Shown: positions 1-9,852 of the stretch, piece by piece
Numbering within the stretch: the first letter of the stretch is position 1
Layout: every line of letters starts with the position of its first letter
Program-made: the position numbers and the translations under genes
Assembly (NCBI RefSeq): GCF_018332715.1
Contig: NZ_BOQP01000031.1
Coordinates: forward strand, 1 to 63,213
Direction of reading: 5' to 3'
From: Winogradskya consettensis
GTDB taxonomy: Bacteria; Actinomycetota; Actinomycetes; Mycobacteriales; Micromonosporaceae
DNA: 63,213 bases
The notes under the pieces: model-generated
Database searches by the model: none
What the model saw: only the letters and a program-made list of their open reading frames with translations
What the model was told of the DNA's origin: nothing

Positions 1-530
1 GCCGACGCGGATGGCCCGCGCCGCGACGTCGGGTCCGCGGCCCAGCCGGTGTTCCCGGCGGTGACGGTCACCCCGCGGCTGGACGCGGTGAAGGACGAGG
101 ACGGGGCGACCGGAACCGGCCTGGCGAGCGAGACCCGCGTGATCCCGAGCATCTCGAACAGCGCATCAGAGCCCGAAGAGAAGCCCGAGGAAGTGCTGGC
201 AGAAAAGCCCGAGGACGTGGCCGAGGAAGTGCCGGCGACCTGCTGCTGCCGGCCCGCCTCGACGCGGCGGACGGCGGCCTGGTGTTCGTCCTCGTCCGGG
301 CCGGATCACTTGTCGAGCGGCAGCACCGACGCGACCTGGACCTGCGCCGCGGCGAGGGGCTTCCGGAACGCCTTGACCCCGGCGCCGTCGGCCCTCGGGT
401 GCAGGAGGAACGGCAGGAGGTCGGCGCGCGGGGACAGCTCGATGTGCTGGTACCCCAGGTCGGCGACCAGCCCGGGAAGATCCAGGAGCGGAACCGACCG
501 CGGCGTGTACGGATCCAGCGCGATCCTCAG
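1..530 (-). pseudogene. iolE-like sugar phosphate isomerase/epimerase, interrupted, runs off the window edge
   Basis: Directly behind the oxidoreductase stop, the minus strand encodes about 74 residues typical of the N-terminus of TIM-barrel inositol/sugar isomerases (RIALDPYTPRS, then HIELSPRADLLPF and ASVLPL). An in-frame TGA at 306-308 falls where, as I recall the family, a Trp precedes SGPDEDE, and SGPDEDEHQAAV continues in the same frame after it, so a Trp-to-stop change is likely. Beyond that the frame stays open to base 1 but turns into a Ser/Gly-rich stretch with a roughly 24-bp repeat (SSGFS twice), unlike the family. No ATG, GTG or TTG start is available; the only candidate is CTG at 530. 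It is the last gene of the inositol operon. Called a pseudogene; a sequencing error at the TGA or a rearranged but used frame remain possible because the rest of the gene lies outside. Confidence 0.6.
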
Positions 531-1539
531 GCGACCACCTCGTAGAGCGCGGGCCGCTCCATCAGGCTGACGGCGACCAGGGAACCGCTGCGCAGCGCCT
601 CGACCGCGGCGTCGGAGACCACCGCGGCGGCGTAGCCGTCCCAGGTGCTGGGGCCTGTCGGCGATCCACCGGACGCGACGGAGTCGATCCATTCCTGCAG
701 TTCGACGTCGTAGGCTCGGGCGAAGCGTTCCCGCCAGTCGAGTGGCACCGGGCTCGCGACCCGGCCGCCGCCGCGTACGACGACCGGGCTCTGCGAGCCG
801 AGTGAGGCGGTGCCGTCCTCCCCTACGACCTCGCCGCGGATGTCGTAGCCGTAGCGGATGTTCACCGACAGCTCGACGTCGATCAGTGCGCCGCCCTCGG
901 TCTGCAGGATCAGCAGCAGAGGGTCCTGCAGGTCGCCTCCGTTGCGGTTCTTTCTCGGTACGAGGACGCGCGCGGAACTGATCTCCTCGCCGAACATCCA
1001 GCGCACCATGTCGATCTCGTGCACCGCGGTGTCGGTGATGATGCTTTCCTTCTCGTAGAAGCCCGGCACCCCGGCGTTGCGGTGCGCGCAGTGCATCATG
1101 AGCGGGTTGCCGATCTCGCCGCTCTCGATCGCCGCCTTGAGTGCCCGGTACGCCGCGTCGTACCGGCGCATGTAGCCGACCTGCACGAGTCTGCGCCCGG
1201 CGGCGACCTCGGCGGCGACGATCCGGCGGCAGGCCTCCTCGGTCGTCGCGAGGGGCTTCTCGCAGAAGACCTGTTTGCCGGCGGCGATCGCGGCGAGGAC
1301 GTACTGCTCGTGGGTGGGTCCCCACGAGCAGACGACGACCGCGTCCACGGCGGGGTCGGCGATCAACTCCTCGCCCGTCTGGTGGACGACCGCGCCGGGG
1401 AGGCCCTCGGCGACCCGTTTGGCGAGGTCGGCGTCCACGTCGGTGACCGCCGTGACGGTCGCGCCGGCGAGGACCCTGGTGATCCGGCGGAGGTGGTCCT
1501 GGCCGATCATGCCGGTTCCGATGACTCCAACGGTCAGCA

Positions 1540-1540
<1 letters not shown>
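527..1540 (-). CDS. Gfo/Idh/MocA family oxidoreductase, probably inositol 2-dehydrogenase
   Basis: 337-residue NAD(P)-dependent dehydrogenase. The N-terminal Rossmann motif GVIGTGMIGQDH sits at residues 5-16, and the CEKPLA segment near residue 95 carries the conserved Lys of the Gfo/Idh/MocA family. The length is normal. Within an operon holding iolA, B, C and D it most likely oxidises myo-inositol or a relative (scyllo-inositol, inosose) in the cytoplasm; the exact substrate cannot be read from sequence. Its ATG overlaps the TGA of the upstream ATPase gene by one base (TGATG), so the two are translationally coupled. The next gene downstream is the damaged isomerase. Confidence 0.88.
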
Positions 1541-2306
<766 letters not shown>

Positions 2307-2310
<4 letters not shown>

Positions 2311-3371
2311 GACAGCCTCCGGCTCGTCGCCATCCGCTTGATGTAGAGGTTCACGAGCACGGCGAGCAGCAGCATGACGCCGAGGAACGCCTTGAACCAG
2401 TTGGGGTCCCAGCCCGCGTAGACGATGCCGAGGCTGGTCATGCCGAAGATGAACGCGCCGATCGCGACACCCACGGCGTTGCCGAAGCCGCCGGTCAGCA
2501 ACGTGCCACCGACGACCGCCGCGATGATGTAGAGGAACTCGTTGCCCACGCCGTTACCGGCCTGCAGCGTGTTGAACCGGTACAGCGTGTGCATCCCCAC
2601 GAACCAGCCCAAAAACGAGACACCCATGAAAAGGCCGATTTTGGTACGCACGACGGGTACGCCCACCGCGCGTGCGCTTGCCGCTGCGCCGCCCACGGCG
2701 TACACCCAGTTGCCCGTCCTTGTCCTCTGCAGCAACCACGCGGCGAGGGCGACGAACAGCGCCCACCAGAGCACCGTGATCCAGACCGTGACCGGGCCGA
2801 CCTTGAAGCTGGACGCGAAGATCTTCCCCAGCGAGTCGTAGCCCTGGATCTGGCTGATGTCGGGGCTGGAGACCGACCCGCTGACCAGCTTCGTCACGCC
2901 GAGGTTCGCGCCCTGCAGCACGAAGAACGTCCCCAGCGTGATCAGGAAGCTCGGGATGCCGGTGCGCATCACCAGATAGCCGTTGACGAACCCGATGAGC
3001 AGGCAGAACGCGAGCGACAGCAGCGCGCCGACCCACAGGTTGACCCCGAAGTACCAGCAGAACATCGAGTTGACCAGGCCGGCCGTGGTGGTGATGACGC
3101 CGGCGGAGAGGTCGAACTCGCCCCCGATCATCAGCAGGCCCACGCCGACCGCGACGATGCCGATCGTCGACGACTGGTAGAGCACGGTGAAGAACGACTC
3201 GGCGGAGCGGAACGCCGGCGCCGCGATCAGGAAGAACACGAAGATCAGGATCGCCGCGACCAGCGCGCCCACCTCGGGGCGGCCGAGCACCCGGCTGGAG
3301 AGACTGCGGCGGAACCTCGGGGGTTCCGCGGGCGCCGGCATCGGCGGCGCCGCCTGCACGCTGTGACTCAT
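2307..3371 (-). CDS. ABC transporter permease, RbsC/FrcC type
   Basis: 354-residue polytopic membrane protein with about ten hydrophobic segments beginning near residue 35. Family-typical stretches include GLLMIGGEFDLSAG (first third) and GGTLLTGGFGNAVG (last third), characteristic of BPD_transp_2/CUT2 permeases. A proline-rich cytoplasmic N-terminus of about 25 residues precedes the first helix. It forms the transmembrane channel for the ATPase downstream and the binding protein upstream, overlapping each by 4 bp. Likely cargo is inositol, from operon context only. Confidence 0.92.
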
Positions 3372-4360
3372 CGCGTGTTGCTCTTCGTGAACGGCAGGAT
3401 CTTCGCGATGTTGTCCTTGTCGACGAACGACGGGCCGGTCAGGACGGGCTTGCCGCCGCCGATGTCGTTGCCGTTCTTCAGGTAGAGATAGAGCGAGCTG
3501 ACCGCCAGATACCCCTGCGCGTACGGCTGCTGGTCGATGGAGAACTCGATCTTGCCGTCCGCGATGTTCTGGGCGATCTCGGTGTTGAGGTCGAAGGTGA
3601 CCAGCTTCGCCGTGCTGCCGGCGGCGGCGAGGGCCTTGAGCGCGTCCTGGGCGATCGGGGCACCGAGCGTGACGATGTAGTCGATCGACTTGTCCTGCGA
3701 CAGCTTGGCCTGCAGTGTCGACACCACTGCCGCGTCGTCCGCACCGTTCACCTGGATGTTCTCCGTTCCGGGCACGGCGCTTTTCACCCCGGCGCAGCGG
3801 GCCTCTAGCGAGACCGAGCCGGCCTGATGGACGACGCAGAGCGGGTGCTTGGCCCCGGCCGTGGCGATGCGCTGCCCGGCGGACTGCCCGGCGACGGTCT
3901 CGTCGGAGCCGAAGTACATCAGCGCGCCGAGCTGCTTGTACTGGTCGATGCCGGCGTTGAGACCGACCACCGGGATCTTCGCGTCGGTCGCCGACTTCAC
4001 CGCTCCCGCGAGGGCGTCCGGCGTGACCAGGGTGGTGGCGATGCCGTCGACCTTCGAGTCGACCGCGTTCTGGATCAGCACCGCCTGTTTCGTGGCGTCG
4101 GGGTCGTTGGAGTACTTGAGCGTGACGCCCTCGTCCTTGGCGGCCTGCTGCGCGCCCGCCTTGACCTTGTCCCAGAACGTGTCACCGGGCGTCTCATGGG
4201 TGACGAAGGCCACCGTGAAGCCGGAGCTGCCCGCGGCGTTCGCGCCCTCCGCGCTGTCGCTGTCGTCGGTCTTCACCCGTCCGCCGCCGCTGCATGCGGT
4301 GGCGCCGAGCGTTATGACTGCGGCGAGCGCGACGATGCGCGCACCTCGCGAGAAGATCAT
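3368..4360 (-). CDS. Sugar/inositol ABC transporter substrate-binding lipoprotein
   Basis: 330-residue extracellular solute receptor of the periplasmic binding protein type I (RbsB-like) fold. A lipoprotein signal peptide ends at ATAC with the lipidated Cys at residue 23, followed by a Ser/Asp-rich tether; the mature part starts FTVAFVTHETPGDTFW. It delivers ligand to the permease encoded 4 bp into its 3' end. Only 18 bp separate it from the iolA stop, so it belongs to the same transcript. In many actinobacteria inositol enters through MFS (IolT) permeases, so an ABC importer embedded in the catabolic operon is a useful indicator of substrate. Confidence 0.92.
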   Translation of the reverse strand: MIFSRGARIVALAAVITLGATACSGGGRVKTDDSDSAEGANAAGSSGFTVAFVTHETPGDTFWDKVKAGAQQAAKDEGVTLKYSNDPDATKQAVLIQNAVDSKVDGIATTLVTPDALAGAVKSATDAKIPVVGLNAGIDQYKQLGALMYFGSDETVAGQSAGQRIATAGAKHPLCVVHQAGSVSLEARCAGVKSAVPGTENIQVNGADDAAVVSTLQAKLSQDKSIDYIVTLGAPIAQDALKALAAAGSTAKLVTFDLNTEIAQNIADGKIEFSIDQQPYAQGYLAVSSLYLYLKNGNDIGGGKPVLTGPSFVDKDNIAKILPFTKSNTR

Positions 4361-4378
4361 CTTGATTCTCCAAAGGTT

Positions 4379-5875
4379 CTACAGAGCTGTCGGAAATTGC
4401 AGGGATGCGCCGTGCACGCTGGTGACGTGCGGCCACCGGGAGGTTACGACCTTGCCACGGGTGTAGAACGAGACACCCTCGGGACCGTGGATGTGCCGGT
4501 CGCCGAACAGGGAGTCCTTCCAGCCGCCGAAGGAGTAGTACGCCATCGGGACCGGGATGGGCACATTCACGCCGATCATACCGACGTGCACACCGCGCTG
4601 AAATCGCCGTGCGGCCTCGCCACTGCCGGTGAAGATCGCGGTGCCGTTACCGTACGGGTTCGCGTTGACCAGCGCGATCGCGGCATCCACCGACTCGGCC
4701 CGCACCACCGACAGCACCGGGCCGAAGATCTCCTCGGTGTAGACGTCCATCCCGGTCTCCACCTGGTCGATCACGGTCGGCCCGACGAAGAAGCCGTCCT
4801 CGAACCCCTCGACGCTCAGGCCGCGCCCGTCGACCAGCACCTTCGCACCCTGCTGCTCCCCGGTGCCGATCAGTGACTCGATGCGCTGCTTCGCGGCGGC
4901 GGACACGACCGGGCCCATCTCGCTGCGCGGGTCCCGGCCGGGGCCGACGACCACCTCGGCCGCTCTACGCGACACCAGCTCCATCAGCGGGTCACCCGCG
5001 CCGCCGACCGCGACCGCCGCTGAGATCGCCATGCACCGCTCCCCGGCCGACCCGAACGCCGCGGCGGCGAGGTGATTGGCCGCGAACTCCAGATCGGCGT
5101 CGGGCAGCACGATCGCGTGGTTCTTGGCACCACCGAGCGCCTGCACCCGCTTCCCGGACGCGGCGGCCTCCTGGTGGATGTAGCGCGCGATCGGCGTCGA
5201 CCCGACGAACGAGATCGCGGCGACACCCGGATGCTGCAGCAACGCGTCGACGGCCACCTTGTCACCGTGCACGACGTTGAACACCCCGTCGGGCAGCCCC
5301 GCCCGGCGCCACAGCTCCGCGACGAAGTTCGCCGCCGAGGGGTCCCGCTCGCTGGGCTTGAGCACGAACGTGTTCCCGCACGCGATCGCCACCGGGTACA
5401 TCCACATCGGCACCATCGCCGGAAAATTGAACGGCGTGATCCCCGCGCACACCCCGAGCGGCTCGCGGAAACTGAACACGTCCACGCCGCTCGAGGCCTG
5501 ATCGGAATAATCACCCTTCAACAGCTGCGGAATGCCACACGCGAACTCCACCACCTCGAGCCCCCGCTGCACCTCCCCCGCCGCGTCACTGAGCACCTTG
5601 CCGTGCTCGTCCGAGATGATCCCCGCCAGCTCCTGCACATTCGCATTCACCAGCTCCCTGAAGGCAAACATCACCTTGGTACGCGCGGAGAGCGACGCCT
5701 GCCCCCACGACCCGAACGCCGTCGTCGCAGCGGCAACGGCCGCGTCCACGTCCGCGTGATCCGCGAGCACCACCTCATGCTGCTGCTGCCCGGTCGCGGG
5801 GTTGAACACCGCACCACGGCGTCCCCCGGCGCCCGCGGTGGGGCTGCCGCCGATCCAGTGCTCAATGACGGACAT
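4379..5875 (-). CDS. iolA: Methylmalonate-semialdehyde dehydrogenase (CoA-acylating)
   Basis: 498 residues from the ATG at 5875, chosen because a GGGGGG Shine-Dalgarno lies 5-6 bases upstream and the protein then starts MSVIEHWIGG as in this family; a longer upstream reading is overlap with iolD. It converts malonate semialdehyde to acetyl-CoA at the end of the inositol pathway (and methylmalonate semialdehyde to propionyl-CoA in valine breakdown). Seen: the NAD-binding segment with ALGGAKNHAIV, and the catalytic Cys at about residue 281 in GERCMAIS. The start overlaps the 3' end of iolD by 14 bp, indicating coupling. Confidence 0.95.
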   Translation of the reverse strand: MSVIEHWIGGSPTAGAGGRRGAVFNPATGQQQHEVVLADHADVDAAVAAATTAFGSWGQASLSARTKVMFAFRELVNANVQELAGIISDEHGKVLSDAAGEVQRGLEVVEFACGIPQLLKGDYSDQASSGVDVFSFREPLGVCAGITPFNFPAMVPMWMYPVAIACGNTFVLKPSERDPSAANFVAELWRRAGLPDGVFNVVHGDKVAVDALLQHPGVAAISFVGSTPIARYIHQEAAASGKRVQALGGAKNHAIVLPDADLEFAANHLAAAAFGSAGERCMAISAAVAVGGAGDPLMELVSRRAAEVVVGPGRDPRSEMGPVVSAAAKQRIESLIGTGEQQGAKVLVDGRGLSVEGFEDGFFVGPTVIDQVETGMDVYTEEIFGPVLSVVRAESVDAAIALVNANPYGNGTAIFTGSGEAARRFQRGVHVGMIGVNVPIPVPMAYYSFGGWKDSLFGDRHIHGPEGVSFYTRGKVVTSRWPHVTSVHGASLQFPTAL

Positions 5876-8108
5876 GGGCAGGTCCCCCCTGGAGATACTG
5901 ACGTTGGCCACGCTTCGCAGCCTCGTAACCCGCCCGTGCTTCCCGGGTGCTCTCCAGCTCGGAAACCGCACTCACCGGCACGTCCCACCACGACTCGGAG
6001 GACGGAATCGGCGAGTGCGGATCGGTCTCGACATGCACCACGGTCAGCCGATCGGCATCCCGGGCGCGCTTGAGCCCCTCGGTCACGTCGGCGATGGTCC
6101 GGCACCGGATCACGGCGGCACCGAGGCTCTCGGCGTTCGCCGCGAGGTCGACGGGCAGATATCCCCCGTCGTAGTCGTCATCCGCGCCGCGATAGCGATA
6201 ACTCGTGCCGAAACGCTGCGATCCGAGCGATTCCGACAGCGCGCCGATCGACGCGAACCCGTGGTTCTGCACCAGCACGATGACCAGCTTCAGACCCTCG
6301 GCGACGGCGGTGACGATCTCCTGCGCCATCATGAGGTACGAGCCATCGCCGACCAGGGCGTAGACCTCGCGGGTCGGGTCGGCCAGCTTGATCCCCACGG
6401 CGCCGGCGATCTCGAAGCCCATGCAGGAGTAGCCGTACTCGACGTGGTACTGCTTCGGATCGCGAGCCCGCCACAGCAGTTGCAGGTCACCGGGCATGCT
6501 TCCCGCCGCCTGCACCACGACGTCCCGCTCACCGCACGCGTCGTTGACCGCCCCGATCACCTCACTCTGCGCGGGCAACGGCCCATGATTCAGGTGGTAC
6601 GCCTCGTCGACGACCCGCTGCCAAGCCACCACCTCCGCCCGCCAGCCCCCCACACCCCGCTGCCAAACCGCCTCTCCCCGCCACTTGGGCGCCACTTCCT
6701 GCTCCCCGGCGACCCCCTCACCCTGGGCGGGCCACTCCTCGCGTGGGCCGGGTATCACTTCTCCCTGCTCGGACACCGCCGCACGCTCAGCGGCCGCCAT
6801 CCCCTGCTGCCGGGCGGCCGCCTCCCGCTTGCCCGACGCGGCCTCACGCTCGCCCGACGCAGCCTCACCCTGGACCGACACGGCCTCCCGCTGCTCGTCC
6901 CCTACCTCCCCATGTTCAGACACCCACTCATTGCGGCCGGACATCGCCTCACGCTGGCCGGACGCGTCTTCCTCCGGACAAGCCGCGACCTCACGCCGGC
7001 TCACCACCGTGTCCTGATTTATTGCGATATCACCAATTTCGGCGGTTAAAGCCGTCAGCCCAGAACGGGCGTCGGCGACGAGGGCGGTGGCGGATTGCTT
7101 GTGGGCGTCGAAGCTCGCGACGTTGATGTTGACGAAGTGGACGCCGGGGTTGGCGAAGGCGGTGCGGGAAGCGGTGGTGAAGTCGCTGTAGCGGGTGCCG
7201 ATGCCGATGATGACGTCGGCGTCGCGGGCCAGGCGGTTGGCGACCGGGGTGCCGGTGGAGCCGATGCCGCCGACCGACTGCGGGTGGTCCCAGCTCAGTG
7301 CGCCCTTGCCGGCGTGAGTGTCGGCGACGGGGATGCCGGTCGCGCGGGCGAACGCGTCGAGCTCCGCGGAGGCTTCCGAGTAGATCGCTCCCCCGCCCGC
7401 GATGATCAGCGGGCTACGGGCGGCGCGGATCACGGCGGCGGCGCGGACGACGGCGGCCGGCTCGGGGGCGGGGCGGGCGACGTGCCAGACGCGGCGGGCG
7501 AACAGGTCGTCCGGGAAGTCCCAGGCCTCGGCCTGCACGTCCTGCGGGAGGCTGATCGTGACCGCGCCCGTCTCGGCGGGGTCGAACAGCACGCGCATCG
7601 AGGCGAGCAGGGCGGACGGCAACTGCTCGGGGCGCCAGATGCGGTCGAAGAAGCGGGACAGGGGGCGGAAGGCGTCGTTGACCGTGACATCGTACGTGCG
7701 GGGGTCCTCCAGCTCCTGCAGCACCGGGGATGCCGCGCGGGTCGCGAAGACGTCGCTCGGGAGCAGCAGGACGGGGAGGCGGTTCACGGTGGCGAGGGCG
7801 GCTCCGGTCAGCATATTGGTGGAGCCGGGGCCGATCGATGCCGTGCAGGCGTACGTGGAGAGCCTGTTCTTCATCTTCGCGAAGCCGGCGGCCGCGTGCA
7901 CCATGGCCTGCTCATTCCTCGCAAGCCGGTAGGGCAGATCCGCCGAGCCGGTGCGCTGGGCCTGCAGCAGTGCCTGGCCGATCCCGGCGACGTTGCCGTG
8001 CCCGAAGATGCCCCACACGCCCGCGATCGCGCGCTGCTCGACCCCGTCGCGCTCGGTCCACTGGCTGGCCAGGAACCGTACGACGGCCTGCGCGACGGTC
8101 AGCCTCAC
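5862..8108 (-). CDS. iolD: 3D-(3,5/4)-trihydroxycyclohexane-1,2-dione acylhydrolase with an extra repeat insert
   Basis: Thiamine-diphosphate enzyme that hydrolytically opens the trihydroxycyclohexanedione ring to 5-deoxyglucuronate. From GTG 8108 (AGGAG upstream; GTGA overlap with iolB) it is 748 residues, against about 640 for the family. N-terminal Pyr domain (GIFGHGNVAGIGQAL), central domain (GGGAIYSEA, GIGTRYSDF) and C-terminal TPP domain (GDGSYLM ... NHG) are intact. The excess is an insert at about residues 366-484, between the central and TPP domains, made of Glu/Ala/Arg-rich heptads such as QGEAASG, EREAASG, KREAAAR, encoded by 21-bp tandem repeats. The insert keeps frame and avoids known motifs, so the enzyme may still work. 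No frameshift seen. Confidence 0.93.
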   Translation of the reverse strand: MRLTVAQAVVRFLASQWTERDGVEQRAIAGVWGIFGHGNVAGIGQALLQAQRTGSADLPYRLARNEQAMVHAAAGFAKMKNRLSTYACTASIGPGSTNMLTGAALATVNRLPVLLLPSDVFATRAASPVLQELEDPRTYDVTVNDAFRPLSRFFDRIWRPEQLPSALLASMRVLFDPAETGAVTISLPQDVQAEAWDFPDDLFARRVWHVARPAPEPAAVVRAAAVIRAARSPLIIAGGGAIYSEASAELDAFARATGIPVADTHAGKGALSWDHPQSVGGIGSTGTPVANRLARDADVIIGIGTRYSDFTTASRTAFANPGVHFVNINVASFDAHKQSATALVADARSGLTALTAEIGDIAINQDTVVSRREVAACPEEDASGQREAMSGRNEWVSEHGEVGDEQREAVSVQGEAASGEREAASGKREAAARQQGMAAAERAAVSEQGEVIPGPREEWPAQGEGVAGEQEVAPKWRGEAVWQRGVGGWRAEVVAWQRVVDEAYHLNHGPLPAQSEVIGAVNDACGERDVVVQAAGSMPGDLQLLWRARDPKQYHVEYGYSCMGFEIAGAVGIKLADPTREVYALVGDGSYLMMAQEIVTAVAEGLKLVIVLVQNHGFASIGALSESLGSQRFGTSYRYRGADDDYDGGYLPVDLAANAESLGAAVIRCRTIADVTEGLKRARDADRLTVVHVETDPHSPIPSSESWWDVPVSAVSELESTREARAGYEAAKRGQRQYLQGGPAHVRH
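6655..7010 (-). repeat. In-frame minisatellite inside iolD (21-bp imperfect units)
   Basis: On the coding strand, units of 21 bp such as CAGGGTGAGGCTGCGTCGGGC follow one another with base changes, giving heptads that vary around [Q/E/K]-[R/G]-E-A-A-S-G. The clearest copies lie at about 6810-6900, with degenerate copies on both sides. The composition is unlike the flanking enzyme sequence. Boundaries are estimated by eye from where the enzyme's normal sequence stops and resumes. Confidence 0.75.
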
Positions 8109-8983
8109 GATCGTCTCCTCTCGCGGATGGAGGTCAGCGGCAGCCGCGGGTCCATCTCCTGGTGGCTCCACGAACCCCGGACCCAGCCGTGCACGGGGTC
8201 GTCGGAGAACAGCCACCTGCGCTCGCCCGCGCCGGCCATCACGTTGAGGTAGTACAGGTCGTAGCCGGGGGCGGCCATCGAGGGGCCGTGCCAGCCGTAC
8301 GGGATGAGGACGACGTCGCCGCTGCGTACCTCGGCGCAGATGTCGATGTCGTGGCCCGGGTGCCCGTACACACGTTGGAAGCCGGCGCCCGGCGCACCCG
8401 AGGGCGACCCCGCGACCTCGAAGTAGTAGATCTCCTCGAGGGCGATCTCGTCCTCGGTGGTCTCGTCGTGCTTGTGCGGCGGGTACGACGACCAGTTGCC
8501 GCCCGGGGTCAGCACCTCGACCGCGATCAGCCGCTCGGCCTCGAACGACTCCGGCGTGCAGAAGTTGTTCACCTGCCGGCTGGCCTGCCCGGCGCCGCGC
8601 AGCTCGACCGGCACCGACTCGGCCGGGCCGTAGCGGAACGGCAGCTTGCTCGTCGCCAGGGCACTCGGCAGCGCGAACCGGCCACCGTTGCCCGCCCGGA
8701 TCGTCACCGACGAATCCCTCGGCAGGTATGCGAAATCGGTCACGCGGGAGAACACCGAGCGCCGCCCGGTCAGCGTCAGCCGCTCGTCGTCGCAGGTCAC
8801 GTCGCAGCCCCCGGAGAGCGGCAGCACGATCGTCTCGGCGTCGCCGGTGTGGAAGCTGACCCGCTGGCCGATGCCCATGTCGAGCACCCGCAGCCCGCTG
8901 TAACCCCAGCCGGCACTCGCCGGTGTCACGGCGAGCTCGAACGGCCCGGTCCTGCCCTCGCCGCGTCGCAGCAGATGGCTCAC
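8105..8983 (-). CDS. iolB: 5-deoxy-glucuronate isomerase
   Basis: 292 residues from GTG 8983, whose GTGA overlaps the stop of the upstream aldolase-type gene. Bicupin enzyme that isomerises 5-deoxyglucuronate to 2-deoxy-5-keto-gluconate. Diagnostic is the metal-binding cupin stretch PPHKHDE followed by EIYYFE, and the C-terminal VLIPYGWHGPSMA with its conserved His, then DLYYLNVMAG. Length is as expected for IolB. It sits between the Cgl0159-type gene and iolD with 4-bp overlaps on both sides, so it is translated as part of the polycistron. Confidence 0.95.
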   Translation of the reverse strand: MSHLLRRGEGRTGPFELAVTPASAGWGYSGLRVLDMGIGQRVSFHTGDAETIVLPLSGGCDVTCDDERLTLTGRRSVFSRVTDFAYLPRDSSVTIRAGNGGRFALPSALATSKLPFRYGPAESVPVELRGAGQASRQVNNFCTPESFEAERLIAVEVLTPGGNWSSYPPHKHDETTEDEIALEEIYYFEVAGSPSGAPGAGFQRVYGHPGHDIDICAEVRSGDVVLIPYGWHGPSMAAPGYDLYYLNVMAGAGERRWLFSDDPVHGWVRGSWSHQEMDPRLPLTSIRERRRS

Positions 8984-9852
8984 AGCAGGCTCACCGCCCG
9001 GTCGACGGCGTCCGCGACGTCCCCGCCCGCCGGATACAACAGGCTTCGGCCGATCACCAGACCCTGCACGGTGGGCAGGGCCAGAGCCTTGGCCCATCGG
9101 GCGTACGCGGCATCGGCGTCCTCGGACACCTCACCGCCCAGCACCAGCGCGGGGAGCGTGGTCGCCGCCATCACCCGCTCCATGTCCGGGACCACAGGCA
9201 CCTTCAGCCACGTGTACGCGCTGGTCGCCCCGAGCCCCGCGGCAACCGACGTCGCCCTGATCATCGCCTCGGCGGTCAGCTCGTTGCGCAACCGCCCGTC
9301 CACGTCGCGGTGCGAGATGAACGGCTCGACCATCGCCATCAGCCGGTGCGCGGCGAGCTCCCCCACGGCCCGCCCGCAGCTCTGCAGCGTCCGTGCGGTG
9401 CCCCCGTCCGCCGGGTCGATGCGCAACAGCATCTTGCCGCCGTCGAACCCCGACGCGTTCAGGCTGCCCGCGTCGTACGCGGTGAACCGGTCGTCCACCT
9501 CGAACACGGTCCCGGCCAGCCCGCCGCGGTTCATGGAGCCGATCACGACCTTGTTGTCGAGTACGCCGAGCAGCAGCAGATCCTCGAGGATGTCGGGGGT
9601 GCCGAGCACGCCGTTGACGCCGGGACGGGCGAGCGCGGTGCAGATGCGGTCGAGCAGGTCGGCCCGGTTTCCCATGGCCAGGGGATCGGCACCGGCCCGC
9701 AGCGCACCCCGCGCGGGGTGATCCGCCGCGATGATCATCAGCCGGCCGTGCTCCCCGCGCCACGACGCGGGACGGTGCCGGCGCCGGGCCGCGGAGGCGA
9801 TCGCATACGGCCGGTCGACCCGCGCCGTGATCAGATCCTGAAGGTCACGCAC
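8980..9852 (-). CDS. Cgl0159-type (beta/alpha)8-barrel protein, probable aldolase-like enzyme of inositol catabolism
   Basis: 290-residue protein resembling the Cgl0159 family found in actinobacterial inositol clusters and distantly like deoxyribose-phosphate/fructose-bisphosphate aldolases. Visible are MIIAADHPARGALRAG near the N-terminus, GVLGTPDILEDLL, GSMNRGGLAG, a barrel-strand Lys in TWLKVPV and the C-terminal GLVIGRSLLYP. In operons lacking iolJ this is the natural candidate for splitting 2-deoxy-5-keto-gluconate-6-phosphate; that assignment is inference. It starts at a GTG overlapping the 3' end of iolC by 8 bp. Confidence 0.8.
   Translation of the reverse strand: MRDLQDLITARVDRPYAIASAARRRHRPASWRGEHGRLMIIAADHPARGALRAGADPLAMGNRADLLDRICTALARPGVNGVLGTPDILEDLLLLGVLDNKVVIGSMNRGGLAGTVFEVDDRFTAYDAGSLNASGFDGGKMLLRIDPADGGTARTLQSCGRAVGELAAHRLMAMVEPFISHRDVDGRLRNELTAEAMIRATSVAAGLGATSAYTWLKVPVVPDMERVMAATTLPALVLGGEVSEDADAAYARWAKALALPTVQGLVIGRSLLYPAGGDVADAVDRAVSLL

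Noticed and set aside
1..570. Plus-strand gene with an acidic EKPEEV repeat at the left edge
   Set aside because: The minus strand shows clear isomerase similarity in the same bases; the acidic repeat is its antisense and lacks homology or a ribosome-binding site.
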